Source: Christensenellaceae bacterium (GTDB taxonomy: Bacteria > Bacillota > Clostridia > Christensenellales > Borkfalkiaceae). From it: a stretch of 59,700 nucleotides of DNA. The notes under the pieces are model-generated. The model did not search any database and had not been told where the DNA came from. It saw only the letters and a program-made list of their open reading frames with translations. The translations under genes were made by a program, and so were the position numbers. The stretch lies in the NCBI GenBank assembly GCA_022768945.1, contig JALEKY010000015.1:1-59700 (forward strand), in the 5' to 3' direction. Positions 18,119-26,672 of this stretch are shown here, in pieces; position 1 is the first letter of the stretch; the number at the start of each line of letters is the position of its first letter.

Positions 18119-18611
18119 AAAAAGCGACCTCCTCAAATCTGCCTTTAGAAACAACTATCTTCTTTTCTTCAATATCTACCGACTTCACCAAATTTTTTAA
18201 AAAAGGAAACTGAACCGTCTTGCAATCCGCTCCCGCCGCTGTGATAAAATCGGTCGAACCGCGAGTAGACACGTCCTTTACAGTTCCGATAAAATTACCG
18301 TTCTCATCGAAGATTTTACAAGAAATTATGTCCGATATAAACCACTTGTTTTCGGGCACCGGTATTTCGTCCCGATCGACAAACAGTTCCTTATCTCGAA
18401 AAAGTTCCGCTTTGTTTCTGTCCGCAATTCCTTTAAAAACGACATACACGCCGTCTGCGATTCTGACCGAGACGGGCGTAAATTCCTCGCCGTCGATATA
18501 GAAAACTTTTACGTTTTTGAGAACTTCCGGAGAATCGCAAATAGGAAGAACTTTTAATTCTCCCTTAATGCCCTGCGGTTTGATTATCTTACCTATTAAA
18601 ATTTTTTCCAT
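18108..18611 (-). CDS. rimM: 16S rRNA processing protein RimM
   Basis: A 167-residue 30S assembly factor that binds S19 and the 16S 3' domain. The N-terminal barrel shows LIGKIIKPQGIKGELKV, and the PRC-barrel half has WFISDIISCKIFDENGNFIGTVKDV. The ATG at 18609-18611 gives the normal N-terminus; an ATG eight codons upstream has no ribosome binding site, though AAAGGGA for the chosen start is a little distant. Coupled to trmD by overlap, as in most Bacillota. Confidence 0.94.
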   Translation of the reverse strand: MEKILIGKIIKPQGIKGELKVLPICDSPEVLKNVKVFYIDGEEFTPVSVRIADGVYVVFKGIADRNKAELFRDKELFVDRDEIPVPENKWFISDIISCKIFDENGNFIGTVKDVSTRGSTDFITAAGADCKTVQFPFLKNLVKSVDIEEKKIVVSKGRFEEVAFYED

Positions 18612-18780
18612 TGAATATGCGTTCCCTTTCGCCATTTAACGTAAAGCCGCGTAATACGAAAAAATCCTGCGAACCCGCGGCAACCTTCTCAAAAGAGTGC
18701 CCGGCGCAAGAATTCTTCAAAAACAATTCAAGGGGTGACGGTAAAAAATCCGCCTTCCCTCTCGCCTTGCAGAAATGAAA
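18612..18780. other. Unexplained intergenic stretch between khpA and rimM
   Basis: About 170 bases without a recognisable gene, terminator or promoter, inside what is otherwise a tightly packed operon. It looks more GC-rich than neighbouring gaps and contains GC-rich inverted segments (GCGAACCCGC with GCGGGTTCGC nearby). I see no open reading frame worth calling on either strand. It may be a dispersed intergenic repeat, which cannot be judged from a single copy. Confidence 0.4.
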
Positions 18781-19023
18781 TTAAACTTCCTGATGAGATT
18801 TAATTTCGATATTGTACTTCTTTTCGCCCTTTTTGGTGCCGGCTTTTACAAGCGTGCGAAGAGCTTTAGCTATCTTGCCCTGTCTGCCGATAACCTTACC
18901 CATATCGCTTTCGTCGAGAACGACGGTAACTTCTACGGAATCGTCCTTTTCCTCAACGCGATATTCTATCTTTTCAGGGTATTCGGCAAACTGACCGACT
19001 ACGTATTTAATCAGTTCTAACAT
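18781..19023 (-). CDS. khpA: KhpA, KH-domain RNA-binding protein
   Basis: An 80-residue single-KH-domain protein (YlqC family). The GXXG loop is visible in MGKVIGRQGKIAKALRTLV (IGRQGK), and the C-terminal KKYNIEIKS forms the last strand. KhpA works as a heterodimer with KhpB (Jag) and binds RNA in processes of cell elongation and division. It follows rpsP by 41 bases, the standard rpsP-khpA-rimM-trmD context in Firmicutes. Confidence 0.93.
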   Translation of the reverse strand: MLELIKYVVGQFAEYPEKIEYRVEEKDDSVEVTVVLDESDMGKVIGRQGKIAKALRTLVKAGTKKGEKKYNIEIKSHQEV

Positions 19024-19064
19024 TGTTACTCCTTAACCTTATAAAACTCTCGTTTTAAGAGTTA

Positions 19065-19358
19065 TCAGCCCTTCTTTTTCTTGGGGTTGGTTTTGGAAGG
19101 AGAAAGCTTAGCGGACTGTTCTACAACGCCTGCTTTTACGAGCAACGATTTAACGGTTTCGGTGGGTTGAACGCCCTTTGCAAGCCATTCTTTAGCCTTA
19201 TCCGCGTCGATAACGAGTTCAACGGGGTTCGAAAGCGGATTGTAATGACCGATTTTGTCGATATACTTTCCGTCGCGTGCTTCTCTTCCGTCAACGACAA
19301 CGATGCGATAGAAAGGAGATTTCTTGTCGCCGAGTCTTGTAAGTCTCATTTTAACCAT
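19065..19358 (-). CDS. rpsP: 30S ribosomal protein S16
   Basis: A 97-residue small-subunit protein. MVKMRLTRLGDKKSPFYRIVVVD and the DGKYIDKIGHYNPL segment are diagnostic, and the C-terminal tail is Lys-rich (KKKKG), as is usual. GGAGG lies 7 bases before the ATG. It sits between ffh and khpA, 85 bases after the ffh stop. Confidence 0.97.
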   Translation of the reverse strand: MVKMRLTRLGDKKSPFYRIVVVDGREARDGKYIDKIGHYNPLSNPVELVIDADKAKEWLAKGVQPTETVKSLLVKAGVVEQSAKLSPSKTNPKKKKG

Positions 19359-19443
19359 GGTAATATCCTCCGATACTAAAAAAGTTTTTTATTTATTTTC
19401 CGCAACGAATATTTTGCGAATTTATGCCTTGAATATTTATGTC

Positions 19444-20754
19444 TTAAAATCTGAAACCGCGTTTGTTTTTAAGCTGTTTCATCATTTGTTTGGTCTGGTC
19501 GAACTGTTTAAGCAACGCGTTTACTTCCTGAACGGTCGTTCCGCTGCCTTTAGCTATTCTCTGTTTTCTCGACGAGTTCAAAATAGAAGGATCTCTCCTC
19601 TCTTTTATTGTCATCGAATAAATAATGGCTTTTACTCTTTCGATGCGTTTTTCATCGATTTGAGCGTCTTTCAGGTTAACTTTATTGCTTACGCCGGGTA
19701 TCATACCCATAATATCCTTAAGGTCGCCCATTTTTTTAATCGCTTCGAACTGATCGAGATAATCTTCGAGAGTAAAGCTGTTCTCTCTGAACTTTTTCTC
19801 GAGTTTCTTCGCCTGATCTTCGGTAATAGCCTGTTCGGCTTTCTCGATGAGAGACAACACGTCGCCCATCCCGAGAATTCTCGAAGCCATTCTGTCGGGG
19901 TAAAAAGGTTCGAGGTCGGTCAATTTTTCCCCTACGCTCGAAAATTTAATAGGTTTACCCGTAACGGCTTTTATCGAAAGACAAGCGCCGCCTCTCGTAT
20001 CACCGTCGAGCTTTGTAAGTACGACGCCCGTAACGTCAAGCCTTTCGTTAAAGGTTTTTGCCACGTTAACCGCGTCCTGCCCGGTCATGGAGTCTACCGT
20101 AAGAAGAATTTCAGCCGGCGAAACCGTTGCTTTGATATTTTCAAGCTCTGTCATAAGAGCGTCGTCGATATGCAGCCTGCCCGCGGTATCGATTATCGCG
20201 TAATCGAAACCGTACGATTTCGCGTACTCCACGCCTTTCTTCGCTATCTGAACGGGATCTCCCTGTCCTTGTTCGAAGACCTCGGTATTCGCCTTTTCGC
20301 CTACTATTTTCAGCTGATTTATAGCCGCCGGACGATAAACGTCGCACGCGATAAGAAGGACTTTTTTGCCTTGTTTCTTTAAATACAGCGCGAGTTTGCC
20401 GCAAAGGGTTGTTTTACCCGCACCCTGCAAACCGCACATCATAATAACCGTGGGCGCGCCTTTCCATTCGAGTTTCGAATTCGTGCTGCCCATAAGCGCG
20501 GTTAACTCCTCGTTAACGACCTTAACAACTTGCTGAGCCGGGCTCAAACTTTTAAGAATATCCTGCCCGAGCGCCTTTTCGCTTACGTCGTTAATGAATT
20601 TCTTCGCAACGCCTATATTTACGTCCGCTTCCAAAAGGGCGATGCGAACCTCACGCATGGCTTGTTTTATTTCAAACTCGTCAAGCTTGCCTCGCTTCGT
20701 CATTTTTGAAAATATATGATTAAGTTTTTCGCTAAGTCCGGCAAATACCGCCAT
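19444..20754 (-). CDS. ffh: Signal recognition particle protein Ffh
   Basis: A 436-residue GTPase that binds 4.5S RNA and signal peptides. N domain about 1-90, G domain with GLQGAGKTTLCGKLA (P-loop), IDTAGRLHID and TKLDGDTRGGA, then a methionine-rich M domain from about 300 ending in KQMMKQLKNKRGFRF. Its ATG shares one base with the ylxM stop, so the two are translationally coupled. With FtsY, encoded just upstream on the same strand, it forms the co-translational membrane targeting system. Confidence 0.97.
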   Translation of the reverse strand: MAVFAGLSEKLNHIFSKMTKRGKLDEFEIKQAMREVRIALLEADVNIGVAKKFINDVSEKALGQDILKSLSPAQQVVKVVNEELTALMGSTNSKLEWKGAPTVIMMCGLQGAGKTTLCGKLALYLKKQGKKVLLIACDVYRPAAINQLKIVGEKANTEVFEQGQGDPVQIAKKGVEYAKSYGFDYAIIDTAGRLHIDDALMTELENIKATVSPAEILLTVDSMTGQDAVNVAKTFNERLDVTGVVLTKLDGDTRGGACLSIKAVTGKPIKFSSVGEKLTDLEPFYPDRMASRILGMGDVLSLIEKAEQAITEDQAKKLEKKFRENSFTLEDYLDQFEAIKKMGDLKDIMGMIPGVSNKVNLKDAQIDEKRIERVKAIIYSMTIKERRDPSILNSSRKQRIAKGSGTTVQEVNALLKQFDQTKQMMKQLKNKRGFRF

Positions 20755-21068
20755 CAGACTTCCTCCAACAACGATTTTATGTTATTTACCGCGGATTTGT
20801 AATCTCCGCAATCACGCGCTTTTTCGGTTTCCGTTTTAATAAGCGAAATCTTTTTATAAAGCCCGAGCTTTTCCTCCGTTTCGAAAAGAACCTCTTTTGC
20901 TTTTTTAAGTCCGTCGTTTACGCTTTGCCTGCTGATTTTCTTTATCTCGGCAATTTCGCCCAAAGATAAATCGCAACCGTAATACAAATCGAACAATTCT
21001 TTCTGGTGTTCGGTGAGAAGATTCCCGTACAATCCGAACAACCCCGTAAGCTCAAAATCCTTTTCCAT
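20754..21068 (-). CDS. ylxM: YlxM family putative DNA/RNA-binding protein
   Basis: A 104-residue sigma-factor-region-4-like helix-turn-helix protein. LLTEHQKELFDLYYGCDLSLGEIAEIKKISRQSVNDGLKKAKEVL matches YlxM, which is found in front of ffh in most Firmicutes and is thought to modulate the SRP. The start at 21066-21068 gives the usual N-terminus but has no ribosome binding site; the ATG stands directly in the T-tract of a hairpin (21069-21103). A consensus promoter lies immediately upstream. The C-terminal 45 residues are a charged helix. Confidence 0.9.
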   Translation of the reverse strand: MEKDFELTGLFGLYGNLLTEHQKELFDLYYGCDLSLGEIAEIKKISRQSVNDGLKKAKEVLFETEEKLGLYKKISLIKTETEKARDCGDYKSAVNNIKSLLEEV

Positions 21069-21103
21069 AAAAAACAAGTGTAAAGCATTTTTGCCTTACA
21101 CTT
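21069..21103 (-). terminator. Terminator-like hairpin at the 5' end of the ylxM-ffh transcript
   Basis: A 12-bp inverted repeat AAGTGTAAGGCA / TGCTTTACACTT (one G-T pair), loop AAAA, followed by GTTTTTTA and then the ylxM start codon. It has the form of an intrinsic terminator, yet it lies downstream of the ylxM promoter. The expected transcription start (about 21099) falls inside its first arm, so only read-through RNA from ftsY would contain the whole stem. Confidence 0.65.
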
Positions 21104-21105
21104 AT

Positions 21106-21134
21106 ATTATAATGATATACGTTCGCTTTGTCAA
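21106..21134 (-). promoter_or_regulatory. Consensus sigma-A promoter of ylxM-ffh
   Basis: A perfect TTGACA (21129-21134), a 17-base spacer and a perfect TATAAT (21106-21111) on the minus strand, 37 bases from the ylxM start codon. Confidence 0.9.
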
Positions 21135-21177
21135 CCGTTTTATTTGAAAAACAAAACAATTTTTTGTCGTTTATCTC

Positions 21178-22074
21178 TCACAGAATGCCGTGAACGAATT
21201 CTTCTACGTCGAAAACGTCTATATCGTCGAGCTTTTCTCCCGTTCCCACGTAAACGACCGGGATACCGAGTTCGCCGCACATCGAGATGACAAAACCTCC
21301 CTTAGCCGTTCCGTCAAGCTTTGTCAGAATAATTCCGTCGATACCGACGGCTTCGTTGAACACCTCCACCTGATTGACGGAGTTTTGCCCTGTCGTCGCG
21401 TCGAGAACGATGAATTTATAGAAATTCGCTTCGGGATAATCTCTTTCCACCACTCTCGACATCTTTTTCAGCTCTTCCATAAGGTTAGCTTTTACGTGAA
21501 GTCTGCCGGCGGTATCTATGATAAGATAATCCGTTTTTTTAGCTTTAGCGGAAGTAATCGCGTCGAAAACCACGCTCGACGGATCACTGCCTTCCGAACT
21601 TTTTACGATTTTTACGTTGGCTCTGTCCGCCCAGACGGAAAGCTGATCGGAAGCGGCGGCGCGGAAAGTATCCGCTGCGGCAATCGTAACGCTTTTGCCT
21701 TTAGCCGACAAAAAGTGTGCGAGTTTACCTATGGAAGTCGTTTTGCCGACTCCGTTCACGCCGATAACCATAATCACGGCGGGAGTTTCCACGTCGAGCG
21801 GTTCGGCCTCCTCTATCGTTTCGGTCAAAATATCGCGAAGAGCCTGTTGAGCGGCTTCCGCATCGGTAATTTTCTCCTTTTTGACTCTGTCGCGAAGCAT
21901 GTCTACTATATCCATCGAAGTTCTCACGCTTATATCCGACGAAATAAGCACTTCCTCGAGTTCGTCGAAAAATTCGTCGTCGAACTTACTTCTGTTAAAG
22001 AGCGACGAAAGTCCGCTCGATATTTTTTCCTTGGTCTTTTTTAAAGCAGAAAATATCTTTCCGAAAAATCCCAT
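21178..22074 (-). CDS. ftsY: FtsY, signal recognition particle receptor
   Basis: A 298-residue SRP-type GTPase with a very short A domain: MGFFGKIFSALKKTKEKISSGLSSLF is followed almost at once by the N domain. G-domain motifs are GVNGVGKTTSIGKLA, DTAGRLHVKANLMEEL and LTKLDGTAKGG. The ATG at 22072-22074 has GGGAG in position; the frame upstream of it is not homologous. It follows smc by 69 bases in the rnc-smc-ftsY order typical of Bacillota. Only a weak AT hairpin follows the stop. Confidence 0.96.
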   Translation of the reverse strand: MGFFGKIFSALKKTKEKISSGLSSLFNRSKFDDEFFDELEEVLISSDISVRTSMDIVDMLRDRVKKEKITDAEAAQQALRDILTETIEEAEPLDVETPAVIMVIGVNGVGKTTSIGKLAHFLSAKGKSVTIAAADTFRAAASDQLSVWADRANVKIVKSSEGSDPSSVVFDAITSAKAKKTDYLIIDTAGRLHVKANLMEELKKMSRVVERDYPEANFYKFIVLDATTGQNSVNQVEVFNEAVGIDGIILTKLDGTAKGGFVISMCGELGIPVVYVGTGEKLDDIDVFDVEEFVHGIL

Positions 22075-22143
22075 AATAATTTTCTCCCGTAAAATCGGCG
22101 CGGGTGAACGATAATTCACCCTCGCCGTTTTCAAAGCGAACTT

Positions 22144-25100
22144 TTACGCCGTTTCTATATCGTTAATTTCCGAAAGTTCTACGGAAACTATGCTCGAAAC
22201 GCCTTTTTCCTGCATCGTAACGCCGTAGAGAGCGTCCGCAAGCTCCATAGTAACCTTTTTGTGGGTTATTACGATAAACTGCGTTTCCGCAGAGAAGTTT
22301 TTAAGATATCTCGCGAAACGTTCTACGTTCGCCTCGTCGAGCGCAGCCTCTATTTCGTCCAATACGCAGAACGGCATCGGGCAAAGACGAAGGATTGCAA
22401 ACAGTATCGCGATTGCGGTAAGAGCCATTTCGCCGCCCGAAAGGAGCGAAATTTTCTGCAATTTCTTTCCCGGCGGTTCCGCAACGATTTCAACCCCTGC
22501 TTCGAGCGGATCATCGCAGTCCTCGTAGTCGAGAAGTAAGTCCGCGCTGCCGCCTCCGAACAACTCCTTGAAAATTCTACGGAAGTTGGAACGGATTACT
22601 TCGAAGCCCGCGTTGAATTTCGTAGTCATTTCCTGAGTTAAGCTCTCGATACCCGTTCTGAGGTCGTCCGCGCCTTTTTCAAGGTCGTTCTTCTGCAACA
22701 GGTTATCCTGATAAACGGAATTGATAGCTTCGTAATCGGCAATGGCGTTGTTGTTTATCGGTCCGAGACCTCTTATCTTTCTCTTTATCTTGTCTATATC
22801 CACAAGGTTTTGCTTGTGGTCGTAATTTTCCGCGCGGAGCGCAAGGCAGTCCTCGTAAGCAAGCTCGTAATCTCTCATGAGCTGTTCCGCCGAATTTCTG
22901 AGGTCTGCGTCAACCTTTTCGAGGTTGAATTCCTCTTTCAGTTTAGACTCCGTAAGCGTGTTAATTTCGTCGTTAAGCTGCGTTCTTCTTGTGTTCGACG
23001 ACTCGATATCTCTCTGAAGAGTTTCCTTTCTGTCCTCAGCGCGTTTAAGTTTTTCGCGGAGAAGCGCGACCGTTTTCTGATCTTCGGAAGAAAGAATAAG
23101 CTTTTCGGCGTCCTCTTTGAGCTTAGCTATGATATCGAGGTCGTTCTGTATCGTCTTATCGTTATCTCTGATAAGCACGCGAAGGTTCGCGACTTCCGTA
23201 GAAAGTCTTTCGATGTCCGTTTTGTTCGAAGCGATCGAAGATTTAAGCCCCGCGACTTTCGCCTGACACTCGGTATTCTGCGCGATGAGGTTATCTCTTT
23301 CCTTTTTAAGCTCGTCGTAATACCCTTCTTTCTTCTGTCTTTCGGTCGTCTTTTCGGTATTAGCGTTCTCAAGCGACTGTTTACCCTCTTCCATATCGGA
23401 AACCTGTCTTTCGATTTCCTGAAGGCGGGTATTTATAGCTTTAAGAACTTCTCTGTACGAATATTCGTCCTTTTCGGCTTCGGAAACGGAATTTTCTATC
23501 GCGTTTAACTTTTCTTTGAGCGCAACGCTTTCCTGTTTTTTGTCGTTGTACTGGGCGTTCATCTCGCTGAGATCGTTATTGAGCGAAGCGAGCGTCTGAA
23601 CGTATTGATTCTTCTTTTTGTTAGCGGCTTCGTAATCGTTGCGAAGTCTTTCAAGGTCTTTTTGGAAACCTTCGAGTTTGCCATCGACCGAGAGAATATT
23701 CGAACCCGTCTGCTTTCTCGAACCGCCGGTCATCGAACCTTGCGGAGAGAGAACGTCGCCGTCCAGAGTGACGATTTTGAACGCAAAACGATACTTTCTC
23801 GCAATAGCTACAGCGTGGTCGAGCGTATCGCAGATAAGAGTGTTTCCGAGCAAATATCTTATAACCGGCTCGAAATACGCGTCGTACGTAACGAGCTTAG
23901 CTGCAAGACCGAGCGCGCCCGTTTCGTTCTTCGCACTCATAATCTCTGAAGAATCCGTTCTGTATTTTATAGCCGATACCGGCAGGAACGTAGCGCGCCC
24001 CCAACCGTTTCTCTTTAAATACTCGATCAAAAAAGAAGCGTCGTTTTCATTAGCCGTAACGATGTTCTGAATTGCTCCGCCCATCGCTATTTCCATAGCG
24101 ACCTCATACTTTCTGTCCGTATGCACGAGCGAAGCCACAACGCCCTTAATGCGCTTTTCTACCTCTCTGTCCGTTTTAGCGGCGTTCATAAGACGTCTTA
24201 CGGCTTCCTGGAAGCCCTCGAACGACTCTTTAAGTCCTTTATAGAACTTCTCGTTCGCTTCTATCGTCGTTATGGAGTTGTTTATACTGAAAAGCTTGTT
24301 GTTTATATCGCTGAGCTTGTCGTTAGTGATTTTAACGCCGTTTTCGCTCGCCTCTATTTCCTCAACAAGCGAAGAAATCTCTTTGTTTATCGCGGAAATT
24401 CTGTCAGAAACGGTTTGTTTTTCCTTTCCGAGCGACTTAATTTTATCCCTGAGCGCGTCGAGTTTCAAAAGCGTTTCGTTCTTTCTCTCCTCCACGGCGG
24501 CTTGCTCGGCGGACAGCGAAGCGGACGAAGACTTCAAATCCGAAAGCTCTTTTATCGAGTCTATAATCCGGTTCGTTTCTTCCTTGGAAGAAGATTCGTT
24601 GAAATTGATTTCCTTAATAATCTCGACGAGTTTCGACGAAATCTGCTCCGCTTTGGAAATAAGCGTCTGCAGCTCGTTTTCCGCCTTTATGTCGTAACTT
24701 TTCTTGTCTGCGAGAGCGGCGGCGTCCGAATTGATTTTAGCCTGATTGTCCGAATTCTCTTTTCTGAGTCTTTCGATTTCCTCGTTAAAGAAGTCGATTT
24801 TCTGCTTATAAAGCTTCGCGTTGCCCTTCTGCTCTTCGAGTCCGACTGTTTTATCGAGGATTTGATTGTTAAGATCCTTAATTTCCTCGTCGGTTTTACC
24901 TACGGAAGCCATACTGTCATTATATATGGACTCCTGAAGATTAAAATCTGCTTTTTTCTGAGCGAGAGTATCGTTTAAAACTTCTATTCTCGCGTTGATC
25001 GCGCCCTTTTCGCCCGAAGAATTGTCTACTTTATAAAGATAGGAGTTAACCTCGCATTTCTTGAGTTCTTCGGTCAGCGCGTTGTATGTTCTTGCCGTTT

Positions 25101-25731
25101 CCGCCTGACGTGAAAGCGGCGCGAGCTGACGTTCGAGGTCCATACAAATATCCGAAAAACGGGTTATGTTGTCGTTGACCTTCTGAAGTTTTCTTTCAGC
25201 TTCGAGTCTTTGCTGTTTCGTCTTGGAAATACCTACGGCTTCTTCGAAAATCGCGCGTCTGTCCTGCGGTTTGGAAGACAAAATCTCCGTAACTTTATTC
25301 TGCCCTATAATCGTATACCCCTCTTTGCTGAGTCCGCATTCGTGGAGAAGGTTTACGATGTCTTTCAGTCTCGAAGGTTTGTTGTTTACGTAATACTCGC
25401 TCTCGCCGCTTCTGTAAAGCTTACGGGTGAGAATTACTTCGGTATACTCAATGCTTTTGAAAATGCCGTTGGAGTTATCGAAGAACAACGAAACCTCGCA
25501 ATAACTAAGGGATTTTCTGTTTTGAGTTCCGTTAAAAATTACGTCCTGCATGTTAGAGCCGCGGAGAGATTTAGGCGATTGTTCACCGAGAACCCATCTT
25601 ATGGCGTCCGCAACGTTGGACTTTCCGCAACCGTTCGGACCGACTATGCCGGTAATTCCGTGATCGAACCTGATTTCGGTTTTATTCGCGAAACTTTTAA
25701 ATCCGATAATTTCAATTTTGGTAAAGTTCAA
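22144..25731 (-). CDS. smc: Chromosome partition protein Smc
   Basis: A 1195-residue condensin ATPase. Walker A GIVGPNGCGKSN is at residues 29-39; long coiled coils occupy about 170-500 and 670-1000; the hinge lies between (VASLVHTDRKYEVAMEIAMGG region to GDVLSPQGSMTGGSRKQTGS). The C-terminal head holds the signature LLSGGEMALTAIAILFAIL and Walker B PFCVLDEIEAALDEANVERFARYL. Full family length and intact. It works with ScpA and ScpB (not in this window). Its start overlaps the rnc stop by 4 bases. Confidence 0.98.
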   Translation of the reverse strand: MNFTKIEIIGFKSFANKTEIRFDHGITGIVGPNGCGKSNVADAIRWVLGEQSPKSLRGSNMQDVIFNGTQNRKSLSYCEVSLFFDNSNGIFKSIEYTEVILTRKLYRSGESEYYVNNKPSRLKDIVNLLHECGLSKEGYTIIGQNKVTEILSSKPQDRRAIFEEAVGISKTKQQRLEAERKLQKVNDNITRFSDICMDLERQLAPLSRQAETARTYNALTEELKKCEVNSYLYKVDNSSGEKGAINARIEVLNDTLAQKKADFNLQESIYNDSMASVGKTDEEIKDLNNQILDKTVGLEEQKGNAKLYKQKIDFFNEEIERLRKENSDNQAKINSDAAALADKKSYDIKAENELQTLISKAEQISSKLVEIIKEINFNESSSKEETNRIIDSIKELSDLKSSSASLSAEQAAVEERKNETLLKLDALRDKIKSLGKEKQTVSDRISAINKEISSLVEEIEASENGVKITNDKLSDINNKLFSINNSITTIEANEKFYKGLKESFEGFQEAVRRLMNAAKTDREVEKRIKGVVASLVHTDRKYEVAMEIAMGGAIQNIVTANENDASFLIEYLKRNGWGRATFLPVSAIKYRTDSSEIMSAKNETGALGLAAKLVTYDAYFEPVIRYLLGNTLICDTLDHAVAIARKYRFAFKIVTLDGDVLSPQGSMTGGSRKQTGSNILSVDGKLEGFQKDLERLRNDYEAANKKKNQYVQTLASLNNDLSEMNAQYNDKKQESVALKEKLNAIENSVSEAEKDEYSYREVLKAINTRLQEIERQVSDMEEGKQSLENANTEKTTERQKKEGYYDELKKERDNLIAQNTECQAKVAGLKSSIASNKTDIERLSTEVANLRVLIRDNDKTIQNDLDIIAKLKEDAEKLILSSEDQKTVALLREKLKRAEDRKETLQRDIESSNTRRTQLNDEINTLTESKLKEEFNLEKVDADLRNSAEQLMRDYELAYEDCLALRAENYDHKQNLVDIDKIKRKIRGLGPINNNAIADYEAINSVYQDNLLQKNDLEKGADDLRTGIESLTQEMTTKFNAGFEVIRSNFRRIFKELFGGGSADLLLDYEDCDDPLEAGVEIVAEPPGKKLQKISLLSGGEMALTAIAILFAILRLCPMPFCVLDEIEAALDEANVERFARYLKNFSAETQFIVITHKKVTMELADALYGVTMQEKGVSSIVSVELSEINDIETA

Positions 25732-26672
25732 TTTAGTTTACCCCTTTTTGGTGTTATTACTGTTATTATTTGCGCTTTTATCGCGCGTTTTTTCTTGTTT
25801 GTGCGGTAAAACGCTTTTTTGTCCCCGTTTTTTCCGCTTGTTTTTTCTATCTTTTCCGAAACTTCGCCTTTTTCGCTTTGTCGTTCGCGTTTTTCCGAAG
25901 TCTTTCTTTTATCGCCGGAAGAGTTTCCGTTTTTCGATGAAAATTTACTCTCTTCTCCTCGCTCTTTTTTTGCGGGCGCGTTGCCTTTTTTCTTTTTCGG
26001 AAAGCTTTTCTTCGAAAGGATTTCCAAAGCCTTACCCGCGGCTGACTGTTCGGCGTTCTTTTTGCTCGTCCCTTCGCCGGAAGCGATGTTATTTCCTCCG
26101 ACAAACACGGCGGAAGTAAATTTAGGCGAGTGATCGGGACCTTCTTTTTTCAAAAGAACGTACTCTATCGCGCCGCCCTTAACGCTTTGAACGAACTCCT
26201 GCAATTTTGTTTTATTATCACATATATTTTTTAACGGAGTTTTAACGGAAAGAAGATTGTCGTAAATAAATTTTTTGGCTCTTTCCTCTCCTCCGTCGAG
26301 ATAAATCCCGGCGACTACGGCTTCGAACAAATCGGCACACATATTGAGCTTCGGTTTTCTGTTCTTTTCGCCCTCTCCGACGAGGAGAAACTCGTCAAGC
26401 CCCATTCTCCTGACAGCCTCGCCTATCGGCTCGGTGGAAACGAGCTCCGCCCGTCTTTTCGTCATATCTCCCTCGTCACCGCTGTGAGCTTTGAAAAGAT
26501 ATTCCGCAACGGTAAAGTTCAGTATCGAATCTCCTAAAAACTCGAGATTTTCGTTGCTTTCCTCACCGTGCTCGTTCGAGTAAGACGTATGCGTGAAGCA
26601 AGTTCTCAAAAGAAGCTTGTCCTTAAACGAATAGCCTATTTTTTCCTCGCAATCGTGCGTATAAAAAATCAT
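25728..26672 (-). CDS. rnc: Ribonuclease III with a long charged C-terminal extension
   Basis: Residues 1-150 are the RNase III catalytic domain with signature NLEFLGDSIL (42-51) and the second acidic site ADLFEAVVAGIYLDGG; about 153-222 is the double-stranded-RNA-binding domain. The enzyme processes rRNA precursors and structured RNAs. Standard RNase III is about 230 residues, but this one has 314: the last 90 or so are almost entirely Lys, Glu, Ser, Asn and Gly, low complexity and likely disordered. The start overlaps plsX by 4 bases. The extension is unbroken coding sequence up to the smc start. Confidence 0.95.
   Translation of the reverse strand: MIFYTHDCEEKIGYSFKDKLLLRTCFTHTSYSNEHGEESNENLEFLGDSILNFTVAEYLFKAHSGDEGDMTKRRAELVSTEPIGEAVRRMGLDEFLLVGEGEKNRKPKLNMCADLFEAVVAGIYLDGGEERAKKFIYDNLLSVKTPLKNICDNKTKLQEFVQSVKGGAIEYVLLKKEGPDHSPKFTSAVFVGGNNIASGEGTSKKNAEQSAAGKALEILSKKSFPKKKKGNAPAKKERGEESKFSSKNGNSSGDKRKTSEKRERQSEKGEVSEKIEKTSGKNGDKKAFYRTNKKKRAIKAQIITVITPKRGKLN

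Noticed and set aside
19324-20382. A 352-codon plus-strand open frame opposite ffh
   Set aside because: Ffh is unequivocal; the opposite frame is a codon-use artefact without initiation signals.
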